Below, one piece after another: positions 1 through 10,542 of a stretch of DNA of 45,107 nucleotides; position 1 is the first letter of the stretch; every line of letters begins with the position of its first letter. The DNA comes from Syncephalastrum monosporum B8922 (Eukaryota; Mucoromycota; Mucoromycetes; Mucorales; Syncephalastraceae). Where the stretch lies: contig JNEN01000349.1 in NCBI GenBank assembly GCA_000697355.1, positions 1 to 45,107 of the forward strand. Reading direction: 5' to 3'. The position numbers were made by a program, and so were the translations under genes. The notes below the pieces were generated by a model. The model was not told where the DNA came from. It worked only from the letters and a program-made list of their open reading frames with translations, and ran no database searches.

Positions 1-43
1 GAGGAAAGCGATCGCGCCCACCGGATGGCCACAGGATAGTGCA

Positions 44-1539
44 ATGGGAGAATACATGACCGCCTGCATATATCGGATACCTATAGATGGTTCCAACGAG
101 TTGACCGCCGACGTAGAATTATTATTACGGGTTGACGAAAAGGTGAAAACGCTGGGAACAAGAAGCCGCGCGCGACGGGAGATTCTCGACTTTGTGCAAC
201 ACCAAAGAACAGCCTTAGAGACCTCATGCGGTGTACGTATTGTTGCTCGCAATCAGAAAGGAAAGACAAAGGCAGTTGCAGACGAGATGGATATCTACGA
301 TGCGCTGGGCATCAAGCGGCCCGCTGCGAATGGCAAATCAGCTGCCTCCCAGACACAGACCAAGCGGACCAAGCCGATCGAGACGCATCATTTGCTGGCA
401 CTGACTTTATTCATGGTCAATACTGCCCCCAGTTCTTCCTCGCTCTCTTTTCCGGTGACACCCGCTACGAAGCCCAAGGATGTCTCTATCCTTTTTTCGG
501 ATACGTGCTTTGATGTTATGTTACGGCATATCGGCACATTCTGCGGCGACAATGATTCTGCCAATAGTGTTTTGCACGATTATCAAGCGTATCGCCAAGG
601 AACGGAAAACAAGGTAATTGCATGTCCCATACTGTCGTTAACTATATACTATTCGCTCACTATGTGAATTATAGAGCCCTATCCAGTTTGCCTTGGATAT
701 TACGACCATGGCCAGTGAACGACGAGGCTTGATCACCTTCGAAAGCGGGCGTACCACAGGAAGCTGCTCAAAACGATCGCAGACACAGAGCACCCTGTGT
801 TCACTATCGGCTCGTCTTTCAGGACGGATGGCGTTAGATTGATGATTTCTTTCGTCAACTGGCTCAAACCTGCAGCAGAAGAGCAATGGCAGAAGCATCT
901 CCCGGAGATAGGGTCGTTTATATGGAATAGCACCGCTGAAAGCGTGCAGACGTCCCTACGATCTTTCTACAACAGCAACGTCGTGAAAAGGAAGTCATGG
1001 GGTGTGTCTCGCTCCATCCGATCAGCTCTTGACCGCCTGGCAAATCTTGTCCTCAGTTCTGCGCACCCAGACAGCAGCAAAACAGACCCAAAGCTACTGG
1101 TGGGTCTTGGCATGGACGGGTGTACCAACCACGCGGCAAAAGGCCGACAGCCGTCCATGGATGCTAGATTTCTGGATGTCTTAACAAGGAAATCAAAAGA
1201 AGCGGGCCATCTTCTCGTCCGTGTCGACGAGTATTTTACAAGCCAAGCATGCCCTGACTGCGTACAAAAGGGCGCATTTGCGCAGACCGAATATCTGGCA
1301 AGGGCCGGAGACGCCCAAAAAAAATATTACGTCTTAAGCGCTGCACGTCGTGCCAATCATGTTTCCACCGTGATGGAATGGCTGCTCACAATATTGCGCA
1401 TGTCCTGAAAAGCATGATTACATACGAGCAGCGCCCCACCCCCTTCATTTCCCCAGCAAGGACCCTCAAAGCCACGCAAAAGAAGAAGCGACCAGCCGCG
1501 CAAAGTTCTTCCTCAAAAGAAAAGCGTACCCGCAGATAA
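44..1539 (+). pseudogene. Fanzor (eukaryotic TnpB-like) nuclease relic
   Basis: Fanzors are RNA-guided, transposon-encoded nucleases with a split RuvC domain and a zinc ribbon. Seen here: a TDGVRL segment (about 826-843), a VDEYFTSQACPDC segment with the RuvC-II-type Glu at 1229-1231 and two zinc-ligand Cys at 1250-1252 and 1259-1261, then in another frame KRCTSCQSCFHRDGMAAHNI with the second Cys pair (1342-1344, 1351-1353) and the RuvC-III-type Asp at 1372-1374. The frame changes near an A8 run (1317-1324); loss of one base there would explain it. The second frame stops at 1537-1539. No RuvC-I DPG-type motif is visible, and the span between the DGV segment and the Glu motif looks short, so an internal deletion is likely. 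The upstream frame (44-612) may be its N-terminal part: a plausible intron runs 613-675, but a further frame change lies near 720-750. The gene is read as dead. Assignment to Fanzor is from motif order, not from a search. Confidence 0.68.
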
Positions 1540-1576
1540 CCCCCGAGAAAGGGTGGTTAGGGCCGAAAGGCCCTTA
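1536..1576 (+). ncRNA. Candidate guide-RNA (omega-RNA) hairpins beside the Fanzor relic
   Basis: Bases 1559-1574 form a perfect 6-bp stem closed by a GAAA tetraloop (AGGGCC-GAAA-GGCCCT). Directly before it, ACCC at 1539-1542 can pair with GGGT at 1551-1554. The pair of hairpins begins at the stop codon of the nuclease frame. In TnpB and Fanzor systems the guide scaffold is encoded at the 3' end of or just after the nuclease gene, so position and structure fit. Function is inference; no second copy was found in the window to support conservation. Confidence 0.35.
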
Positions 1577-2591
1577 CAGTTTTAATGCTGTACCCATATA
1601 CTGTAGACAGTAATAGTTGAACATGCGGTAGTTTTATTCACTTGTTCAATATACAGTCATCTTCATCTACTTATAAAGCACATATACCAAACATCTCATT
1701 AAATACCCACAAAATATATACAGCACACGGAGACCATCAAATGCCGGTGACTGATGGATGTCCAAGTTTAATACGGTTGAACCACGTTGGGCCAACATAG
1801 TATCTCAGCCGCCAAGTCCGCTATTTTTAGAAGGGCCAATTTGCTGACGATCTACTGGCATTGTTGCACTCGATCTGCGACAAGTTCACTTGCGAACTGC
1901 GATACAGCTGTGCGGGTGGGTAGCAATGAAGGGAAAAGGTGCCTTTGATATGTTACGGGTGCAAAGCCCTGGGAAAGTTTGTCGGTTCGGAAGGGAGGTG
2001 CTGTTACCCAAACACGGAAATACGATACCTGGCGAGCCAATAAAAAAAGGGCACTATTTATATTAGCTATCCACCTTAAAAGGACGGTAATCCTTGGGGA
2101 CTATTTTCATTACGCTACATATATTTAGTCCTTTCAACAGGTTTAAGATGACGATCGCTAACATGTATATTTGGCTGCGTTGGGTGCCAAGGAGAAGAAA
2201 CAACGAACGTTTGTGTCGAGAAGAGCATTTGCGAGAACGAAAAAGGAAGTGCGATATTCTTTATGTGGAGAGTGACACGGTGGTGCGGATTTCATTGATT
2301 TGCCCGCTATTTCCTAGATTGGCTGAGGGTTGCTCTGAATGGATGGCGATGGAACCTCGAAAGGTAGTACAGCTATTATCCCTTTTTTTGCGTTGTGGAT
2401 ATGAACTGGGTTGCGTGATATTATTATTATTATTAGGAAGGTAGTTTTGTGAACGCAAAGATGAGGTGATGAAATGCTATAAGAAGATACAAAAGCATGG
2501 AGGTGGGTGGTATCAAAACAGAACTATATAGAAAGAAGAGAAAAAAAAGTACATACATGCATAGAGGGAAGAGGGTAAAGCATATAGCGCA
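1577..2591. other. Stretch without recognisable gene
   Basis: AT-rich sequence following the Fanzor relic. The longest open frame (2094-2444, plus) has a composition without domain character and no family likeness. A short (ATT) run lies at about 2419-2434. Nothing supports a gene. Confidence 0.5.
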
Positions 2592-2993
2592 TTAGAATGC
2601 AGAATAAGTGCTGCCGGGCCTTCGACGGGCCTGCACTGTGTTGCCGCCGTTCGCCGATTCGAAACTATCATGTTCATCTTCTTGAAGACTCGGGAAAGAT
2701 ATATAATCGTCTTTAAAAGACAAGGGCCGTTTTGGATCGTGCCAATCGTGTAAAGTCGTAAGTGATGAAGTCCAGGATTCCCAAGATGTAGACCGTGCGA
2801 AATCGCTAGTATCGCTATCAGTGATATTGTCGTCAGAGCTTATGATAGGAATAGTGGACGTGGGTGCCGACGGTTGCGACTGGCTTTGTTGTCGAGTAGA
2901 TTGCGGCTGCTGTGGCGGCTGCAAATGATATTTGCTGGATTCAAGATAATGCTTGGAAGAGCGCTGCTTCCAGTCAGTGAGGAATTGCAGCAT
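2592..2993 (-). CDS. Small hypothetical protein, Ser/Gln/Pro-rich
   Basis: A single-exon frame of 133 residues. The start (2991-2993) is the first ATG in frame. The N-terminal 25 residues are ordinary (MLQFLTDWKQRSS...), followed by a Gln/Pro/Ser-rich stretch, then a Ser/Asp/Thr-rich segment with several Trp (STSWESWTSS) and an acidic patch (LQEDEHDSFES). No signal peptide or membrane segment is visible. A TATA-like GTATATATTT (3121-3130, read on the minus strand as AAATATATAC) lies about 130 bases upstream. The composition resembles the disordered small proteins common in Mucoromycota; no family is recognised. Confidence 0.5.
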   Translation of the reverse strand: MLQFLTDWKQRSSKHYLESSKYHLQPPQQPQSTRQQSQSQPSAPTSTIPIISSDDNITDSDTSDFARSTSWESWTSSLTTLHDWHDPKRPLSFKDDYISFPSLQEDEHDSFESANGGNTVQARRRPGSTYSAF

Positions 2994-3945
2994 GATAATG
3001 CGGTTAGACTCGGTTCAAAGCAGACGAAAAAAGAAAGAGTAGAAGCTGTTATTGTGATGGAAGGAAGGCGAAGAAGAAGAGAAGAAAGGAATGGAGAGGT
3101 GCTGTTATACTACTGTGCGTGTATATATTTACTCTCCCCGCCGGCTTTCCTTTTAAAACAAAAGCACGCTTCGAAAAAAAAGATGTTAAATTTAGCGACC
3201 AACGAGTCTGACGATCTTAGCTGTCGCCGGTCGGTCTCTTCCCGTTACAGTTGCCAACCCATGTGTGGGCCTATTTTATATTTTTAGCTCTTGATGAAAC
3301 CTTACGTACCGTATTGCTTCTTTTTCAAAGCATCCATTCTGGACGACTCTGGTATTACCGTAATCATCATAGTGGGGTTTTGGGTACGATACTGTTCCCT
3401 TTTCTCTTTTTCCACAGATAGACCGAAGTGAGCTAGACCACAAATTCAGGTCAGCAGTCATTCATGAGGGGTGCGGGGGCCACGTTTTTCCAGCACAAGA
3501 AAGAACGAGTGGCTGAAGAGCGAGTAGGGCTGCCCAAGGACACAGAGGCAGCGTTTTGTGCTACTCGAACTAGCAGAAAGAAAAATGCCGACCTGACATG
3601 GCGTTTCCCCTTTGGACATTATAATGGGGACAATGCACAGTCGGCTGCATTTCGATATACCCCCAATTTCCTAAAAGACGGACGATCAGAACCGTTCGCT
3701 TCGTAAGTAAACCCGTATTGCAGAGTCTGCTATCATTGGGAGGTCAGACCATCCACCTGCCCCAGATCACTGATGAGCCCTTCCCTTATCATATCATAGA
3801 TGGATACCAAGAACACTTTAACCGAATAAGAATAATGTGCAAAATAAAAAAGAACGTTCAATCAATTGCGATGTATGTACAAAATGCATGGGGATGAGAG
3901 CCAATCAGAGATCAGAAAAGGGATATACTAGAATTAAAAAGAACT
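2994..3945. other. Intergenic stretch between two small minus-strand genes
   Basis: Contains the TATA-like element at 3121-3130 for the gene ending at 2592. Open frames at 3276-3461 and 3464-3706 are short, without family likeness or paired promoters. No other feature seen. Confidence 0.5.
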
Positions 3946-4224
3946 TCAAGTCTGGACCGAGGCTGTGGAGGCTGGTTGAAGATTGGAGTTATGTTTTCTG
4001 CTGCTTTTGTTGCTGTTGCCATAGTATGCTTCGTGGTTTTGACAAGACGGGACATGCTGTCTGAGCTGTGTATCGGTAAACCTGCTCAGTTGACGAGCGT
4101 ATTCGGTCCTTGCCATTGCCAACAGCTGTTCTCGAGTTGTCCTCCGGTGTGATGGAATGGGACTAACAGAGGTTGTCTTGGTAATATTGGAAGCAGATTG
4201 ATTGCTCATTTGTACAGCGGCCAT
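3946..4224 (-). CDS. Small hypothetical protein, Ser/Thr/Gln-rich
   Basis: A single-exon frame of 92 residues starting at the ATG 4222-4224. The middle (RRTTREQLLAMARTEYARQL) can form a basic amphipathic helix; the flanks are Ser/Asn/Gln-rich and likely disordered. No signal peptide or membrane segment. A strong TATA element inside a perfect inverted repeat (4306-4326) sits about 85 bases upstream of the start, which supports transcription. No family recognised. Confidence 0.5.
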   Translation of the reverse strand: MAAVQMSNQSASNITKTTSVSPIPSHRRTTREQLLAMARTEYARQLSRFTDTQLRQHVPSCQNHEAYYGNSNKSSRKHNSNLQPASTASVQT

Positions 4225-4305
4225 GATAAGATTAAGAAATGTTGAGGAATTATAGGTAAAGACGATTTGACTTTTTTATATTTGAGTGTCTTGGCCAATT
4301 TTAAG

Positions 4306-4326
4306 CCGACTTTATATATAAGTCGG
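4306..4326. promoter_or_regulatory. Palindromic TATA element
   Basis: Two perfect 7-base arms (CCGACTT / AAGTCGG) flank a TATATAT core. It lies about 85 bases upstream of the small gene at 3946-4224 and could position transcription on either strand, although no clear gene is seen on the plus side. Confidence 0.5.
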
Positions 4327-5009
4327 GGATCGGTCCAATCCATTACATCATTGGGGATTCCGCATTTGTACGCATGTTTTTTTGGGCACCTTGCTCTGAA
4401 ATCCCATTTCGTCATCAGAGATCCGCTTGCCACTGGGTGCGTGCGCTTCGGTATGCAATCTTTTTTGCAACACCGCCCCCACTATTTTTGCTTTTACTCC
4501 TGTGAGTTAAATAGATTTTATAAACGAGATACTCCCAGTGCTACACTGCCTCAATTCGCGGATCGTCTTTTTGGATCATGCCACCTTTGAATGTGCTTCA
4601 TAACGTGGAAGTGACGGAAGGTCACACTTTATCCCAGGTGGCTGGGTCAAGCTTTGCGGACATTAAAAAAGTTTAAAAAGTTTCAAAGGAACCAATCAAA
4701 GTGAGTTTAGAAAATATTTGCTGATGGGGCGCCCGAAAGGCCGTCATAGACAAAGAAAACACACACTCGTTTGATGGTACACAAGAAAAGATAGTGTTTT
4801 TCGTCGCTGATCATGCATCATTATTGACGGACATTGCCTTGTGAGACAGACGAGAACTCTCCATGAATCATCCCCCCCCCCCACTCATTCCGCCTCCCGC
4901 CACCATCGGTCATTGCTCAATGCTCTCTTGTTTAACGTCAGACAAAGGAAAACATATGAATAATGGTCTGCAAACAATCTCCGTATAACACGTACTGCAA
5001 AAGTAACAT
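4327..5009. other. Stretch without recognisable gene
   Basis: AT-rich, with a poly-C run near 4869-4880. The frame at 4267-4590 (plus) overlaps the palindromic TATA and has no domain character. A GGCGCCCGAAAGGCC segment near 4726-4740 weakly recalls the hairpin at 1559-1574 but does not pair well. Confidence 0.4.
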
Positions 5010-5332
5010 GTCTCGCTGGACAGTCCGCACCAAATCCTTCCGCACCCAATCCTTCACCCCTTCCCCCTTCGGCGTGTCTCCGTCGGACAAAATCGTCAGG
5101 GAGTACAATGTAGAAACGCTAATTTGTTCAACCATCGACTCTGGCAATTACATGTCGGGCGAACTGTTCGAGATATATGATCTATTGGAATCGAACGAAG
5201 TACGCTTCCCCCCCCCCCACGTTCATTCCTCATCCTGGGAATATTTGTTTGCTTTGCACTTGTACGTTTTGGACAAGTACTTCTCCCTGCGCGCGCTTTC
5301 ATCTTATGCAAGATATCGAATAAACGAATAAT
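5010..5332 (+). CDS. Doubtful small hypothetical gene
   Basis: From ATG 5010 an open frame encodes a Ser/Thr/Arg-rich start (MSRWTVRTKSFRTQSFTPSP) and a regular-looking middle (SGELFEIYDLLESNE) ending at a possible donor GTACGC (5200). A poly-C tract then interrupts; an acceptor near 5275 would give a protein of about 81 residues, while reading through gives about 106. Neither has a recognised family or promoter. Listed because its composition is more protein-like than its surroundings. Confidence 0.18.
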
Positions 5333-8300
5333 AAAAGGGGAGTAAGTTGCCTGGATAATCAAACATAATCCTTGCCCCCCCTCGAAGCTCCTTGGTCTCT
5401 TTGTGTCTCTTTCCTTACGGGGGATAAGCAAATCCTCGTTGCTGGTTATGATATTACCACAAAATTTGTAGTGCTCCGGTCGGTTAAAGGTCGCCTTTTC
5501 CTTGTAATTATGCACTGACGATGAGGTCAGGTGGAAGCTAGAATTGTTAAAGCCTGAAAATTCGTTTTTCCTTTCACGTCCCATGTGACACCGGCCTGTC
5601 ACCGAATCCATCTCATTCAGTGCTAAGCTGTTTGTAATTGTCACAGAACAATTCAGATACAGCTTTGCCATTAGCCCCTTCACTTCGTCATGTTCACCGG
5701 CCAGGCAACGTCATGTCGCGTATGAGTTTTCCTCCTTTATGTTTCTGATACGGGATCTCCGCGCTGATCATGCTCCTTCAAATAATACTGGTGGGGTGAT
5801 GCAAAGAGGAGTGAGCTTAAACATGTATCCCTATTTCTTATAGAGGTTTATCCATAGCACAGAATATAGCTCGAATGAACACATACTGAGAAGAGCGCAT
5901 GATAACAAAAGCATGATGTCGTTGGCATAGTAAATGATGAGCTCACTGATTGCTATAAGCATCCAAGTAACGAACAAATACATAATCCTATCGCGTGCAT
6001 AAGCTTTTGTTTGCAGCCGAATGGAATCTCCTTTTCGAACGGACTTACCTCCTCCTCCGGCAGCACCGTATTTCAGCATGAGGTCGTCCGTTCTGTACCA
6101 ATATATTACCAAGTCACACATCTGCATCGGCTGCGAGTCTTGCTAGTGCTCAATCAGCAGTTGCACGGGGCAGGATATACGGATGATTACGGCAGGAAGG
6201 CGCGAAATGATTATACATGTTGCACTCGGTGCGTCTTTGCAATTTATTCTCCCAGAAAAGGGCCCTAATGTTTGAGCAGCCTACACCCAAATGGAGATCG
6301 TTGGGTTACCTGCACCACGTGGACACACTTTTGGGCGCTGCACATAGTACAACCTGAGTGCCAACCGCAGCAACACGCCTCCACGACAGATATATCGTCC
6401 TTCGCCTTCTCGCAGATCACCCCAGCCGCCCACAGGAAGAGTGCGTCTTCCCGGCCAGCACAAGCCAAGGACGAAGTAGACTAAATAAATCAGCATCACG
6501 GCGGAAGATACAAAGAAGCCATTGAGAAGGAACTGTTAAATCACATCAACAAGCAGTTAAAGCTCGAGTATTAAACCGTGAAAGAAAGAAAACCTTTGAC
6601 GTGGCGGCGGACAGATTAAGGAAGATATCAAGAAAAGAAGCACACCAAGAGTTCCCTCCACAGTCCGCGATAACCTGGAACGCGAGATAAAAGATAAACT
6701 TGAGAATTCGGGATGGCTATCATTACGTTACAAGGATCTGCACTGGGAGGATGGAATCGGCAAGCAGACTTTGACTGGCAAGTAGTAATACGACGCCTTC
6801 ACAAAAGCAAATGGACTGTGACATTTTTTCCACTGTCGATCGTGTAGGAGGACGAGAGTTTGCTTGACGATGATATTCTCGACAACATTTTCTCCAACGA
6901 GCGGCAAGGCATCCACCGGCTCATCAACAAACTCTGCGCATGCTTGAAACTTTTGATAAGCATGACTGCAAAAGGTCGCGCGTTACAAGCTCTCCATACC
7001 GCGAGTAGTCAATAACACTCGACCTGAGAAATCCGGCGACAGAGTCTGCCTTTGGGTGTGTGAACACTTTATTACCCGCCGCACCACCCGGTATCGGTCT
7101 GACAGAATCGAGAATCTGTTCAAAGTCGCACTTGAGCAATATCATATCCAGTAATAAATGCATTATCAGTTTTGTATAACTTGGAAAGCTGACATATATG
7201 AATCTTTTCTCTCCTTCGAGCGATCAATGTCTCCCTTGCCAAGCCGCGAATACTAATTATGCCCATCATCACGCTCGCCAAGCTGACCGCCTGTCCGAAA
7301 AAGAGAATCCCTACCATGATAGGTTGTTAGCTGCCGTTCTTCAGTTTGTTCCCACCTTGGTATAACTTGGCCCTCTATGCTGTTATCCACACGAATATCA
7401 TTGAATGTTGGCCCTTGGTTTTGATTGCCGGCCTGTCTATTGCTGTGTCTCAGTGAGCACACTGCACGATATTAAACGCGTGTCGAAAGGTGCTGATTCA
7501 CAGAATTCAGGGTACCTTCCCAACTTGATTAGGCCCGAGTTGCCCGACTGATCTCGGGTATCTTTTTTCCTGTGTCCTTCAACAAAATGTGAAGTGCTTG
7601 ATGGCAAAGCAAGTCAATGAATCCTTTGAAACGCGAAAGAAACTCAACGTCAGTATTCGTCAGGGCATTTTTTCCTGCGTTCTTTTCCCATTAGTACAGG
7701 CGTCTTATGTTGTCCCATGGAATACAATGTGAGTCTTTCTCATAATACGACTTTTTCTCAAACGTCTACTTTTCTTATTATTTTTGTTCTATTCCAAGTC
7801 TTGCCGGATAAGTACAGTTATACACAGGTTCATGACGAGAAGCTTAAAAAAACTATACGGACAGAATGAGTTCCCAGCAAGGCCCTCTGACACCGGTTGC
7901 TCCTCCATGCATCGGTGTGCACGATAGTATCGCGTCAAAAGCACATCATTATGGGCGAGAATTAATGTCTGCAGTCATGTAGTCTGACCGTATTTCATGA
8001 TACACAAATCCATTTGCGCCATCTGAACACCACAAAGGACACATTTTGGATATCGTATACATATTCTCGGATGTAAATATGATTCTAACCTGTATATAGC
8101 CGCACTGCTTGGTTCTCTCTTCCTTACTGCACTGAGTACCTCCGCAGAAGTGCCATGCACGCGTAGTTATCGAGCGCTAGCACTTGCGCACTTCAAAACA
8201 TGTTTCTGTTGCTATAAACAATCAGAGGCTTTTATACATTGCATGTGGAGACAGGAAAATAAACAAACCTCGCGCAATAACATATATGGGTGACAAATTA

Positions 8301-8860
8301 TCACCGAGCTCAATGGGCACCTTCAATTCTGCCTTAAATATACTCTCATATGCCACTTACAAGCATTCTATTATAGGCCAAGTACTCTTTGCATACTAGT
8401 ATATAGCTGCCGGAGTGTATATGATCGCGTAGGTAAGATAAAAGTAACAACTAGCGAAGCATGATGTCGCTGAAATCTAGATATCTTCGGTGAAGGTGAA
8501 GAGTCAACCGGATCTTCTTATTTCGTCTTAAGTAACAAATACCATTTGGTGTTTTAGATAAATGAAACGCACAGCCAATGGCATGACGAGGAAGTCTTAC
8601 ACTTTTGCTGTATTGCTAACTAGCCTACGAAATTTCGTTCCGAAATCAGTTCTCGTGGACTATCCTTCATTTTTAATATACATACCGGCGTGGGGTCGTT
8701 GATGCGCGCTCACGGCGCGCGGCCGCCGCCTCACCTGAGCTGAATACACGTTTGAGTCACAGTGGCGCAGTACCCAGTTGCAAAACACTTACCGGTGGGC
8801 GGGGAGCAGACATTTGGCGCTAGGGCGATGTCTATGAAGTTGTTTTCAACGGTGGCCACC
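5333..8860. other. Gene desert with possible decayed fragments
   Basis: No gene is recognised. Short frames with partly protein-like composition occur at 5831-6127 (minus), 6265-6499 (minus), 6500-6950 (plus) and 7120-7460 (minus), each broken by stops, which suggests old mobile or genic debris. A stem CCCGAG/CTCGGG at 7534-7558 is followed by T6 at 7563-7568. A GC-rich island with short inverted repeats (GCGCGC...) lies at about 8695-8760. Confidence 0.4.
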
Positions 8861-9180
8861 ATCGCCGGCTAGTGGGTCGCAAGCGGGAAAGAAGAAAGGC
8901 AGAGGAGGCGGAGAGGAAGAGACGCAAAGGGGACGCGAGAAAGGAGCGGAACTGAAACGTGCGTTAATGTCTCATATTCATTGCATAGACCTGAATCTGT
9001 TTCACTTACGGGCAGAGGAAAAAGCGGAAAAAAAACCTCTGATGGGAGGACAGCAAGCGGAAAGGAGGTGGAAGAGGTGCGAGCGGAAGAGAAGACAGGA
9101 GGAGAGGCGAGCAAGAAGACGGCAAGCTAAGTATACATTCAGAAGGAGGTTAATGGTGTTCAAGACCATGTGCTATTGAC
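8861..9180 (+). other. Purine-rich, coiled-coil-like coding debris
   Basis: The plus strand is strongly purine-rich at 8876-8955 and 9010-9140. Reading gives Lys/Glu/Arg-rich peptides in more than one frame (KAEEAERKRRKGDARKER; later EEKAEKKP and ERKRRQEERRARRRQAK), separated by a pyrimidine-richer segment that ends in a possible acceptor. It could be two exons of a decayed basic coiled-coil protein or simple-sequence DNA. No start, stop or family is convincing. Confidence 0.2.
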
Positions 9181-10480
9181 GCGAGAACTTACTATCATGC
9201 ACACCGGTGCAGTAGGGGGCGGGCAACCGGTGGCAGAGGGACTTATGGGAATGCAGTGGTCTATGTAGCACTTCTTATTAGTTTATACTTGTAATCAGAA
9301 TCCTTTCGTATGTACTTGCCAGCAGGATGACTTGACCAGGGTAAAGAAGAAGAAGAAGAAAAGTAGACGTGAGAGAAAACAAAAGACCTTTTATGAGAAA
9401 GAGCGCGTGTCAATCGATATTCATGCAAGAATGCGAGTTAGGCGCACTCTTTTTTTTTTATTATATAAATATCTAATCAATACTCATACATAAATATCAA
9501 TGGTTGAGGGACTCAAAGCGGTCATACATATGCTCTAGAAACTGACGTTGATTGGAGAAAGGTGCATGTACCATTAATAGCGTACGTACCTATGAGAGTC
9601 TTGCAAATGCATACTTTAGTCATTTACGCGCTCTGTAAAACATATATCGTTGAGCTCAAGATAGTAGCAAACGCTATCAAGAATCATGCGCTGTCACATC
9701 GCAGTATACATTCTCCCTTTTCCCAGGTATGCAACTCCAAATATCGGAGAAGAGCACATTAAGTATAAATATGGTTTAGCGCTCGTCGCACACTTTTCTT
9801 GTCTTCAATCAAACGATCGAAAGGATAGACATGCCCGAGCGAAAGTTTTACCGTGTGGTACTTTTGCATTCATTCTGTACACATTGGGACAAAGACACAA
9901 CATATCGGCATGAATAGACATATCGCTTGCGTACTCCGTACTACCGGTCGTGGCAGACTCAGATTAGCAATATAGGTCAAAAATAGTAAGAAGGACAGGT
10001 ATCCAAGTGAGCTCGCTCGGCGTGTCTCTGCGACCTTATACCGCGCTATGGGTAGCCCTTCGCATTTCACTTTGCGTTGAGAAGTAGGAACAAAATAAAA
10101 TAGCGTCTCCAGGATCGCGCCTTTCTCGTGTGCCGTTGGGTTTTAATGAAAAGCGTCAGCACAGCCTCAATTGCAACCTTAAGATACTGCTTGTGAAAAA
10201 AAGAGAGGCAAAAACGGGAACATCGTCATTGACTTTTTCTTCAAATCTAAGCAGTGGACTTTGAGCACTTTTTTTAAGCAGACTTTTTGACATAATCCAA
10301 ACACACGAACGTAAGGCATGCCTATAAACGTGCGAAAGAGGCAGGTGCTATCAAAGTCAGCACAATATAAAGAAGATTCCAGGAACCAAACCGGTGGAAG
10401 TACAAGGTAATAATAAATTCATGTAACCTGAAGATTAACTGTCCTTCCTAGCTCTTGTGTTACTCTATTCCAACGTACAT
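9181..10480. other. Stretch without recognisable gene
   Basis: AT-rich intergenic DNA with poly-T and GAA runs (about 9340-9365, 9450-9460). Short frames only. The last 60 bases lead into the lysozyme promoter. Confidence 0.5.
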
Positions 10481-10481
10481 C

Positions 10482-10493
10482 TATATATATATA
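10482..10493 (+). promoter_or_regulatory. TATA element of the GH25 lysozyme gene
   Basis: A TATATATATATA tract lies 50-60 bases before the lysozyme ATG at 10543, a usual distance for fungal TATA-driven, regulated genes. Confidence 0.5.
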
Positions 10494-10542
10494 GCGGATT
10501 TACGTACATACGTAGCCCAGTTCATTACCTGCTTCCAGCGTC

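Noticed and set aside
4720..4745. Second copy of the Fanzor-side hairpin
   Set aside because: Only CCGAAAGGCC is shared; the arms do not pair and the flanks are unrelated.
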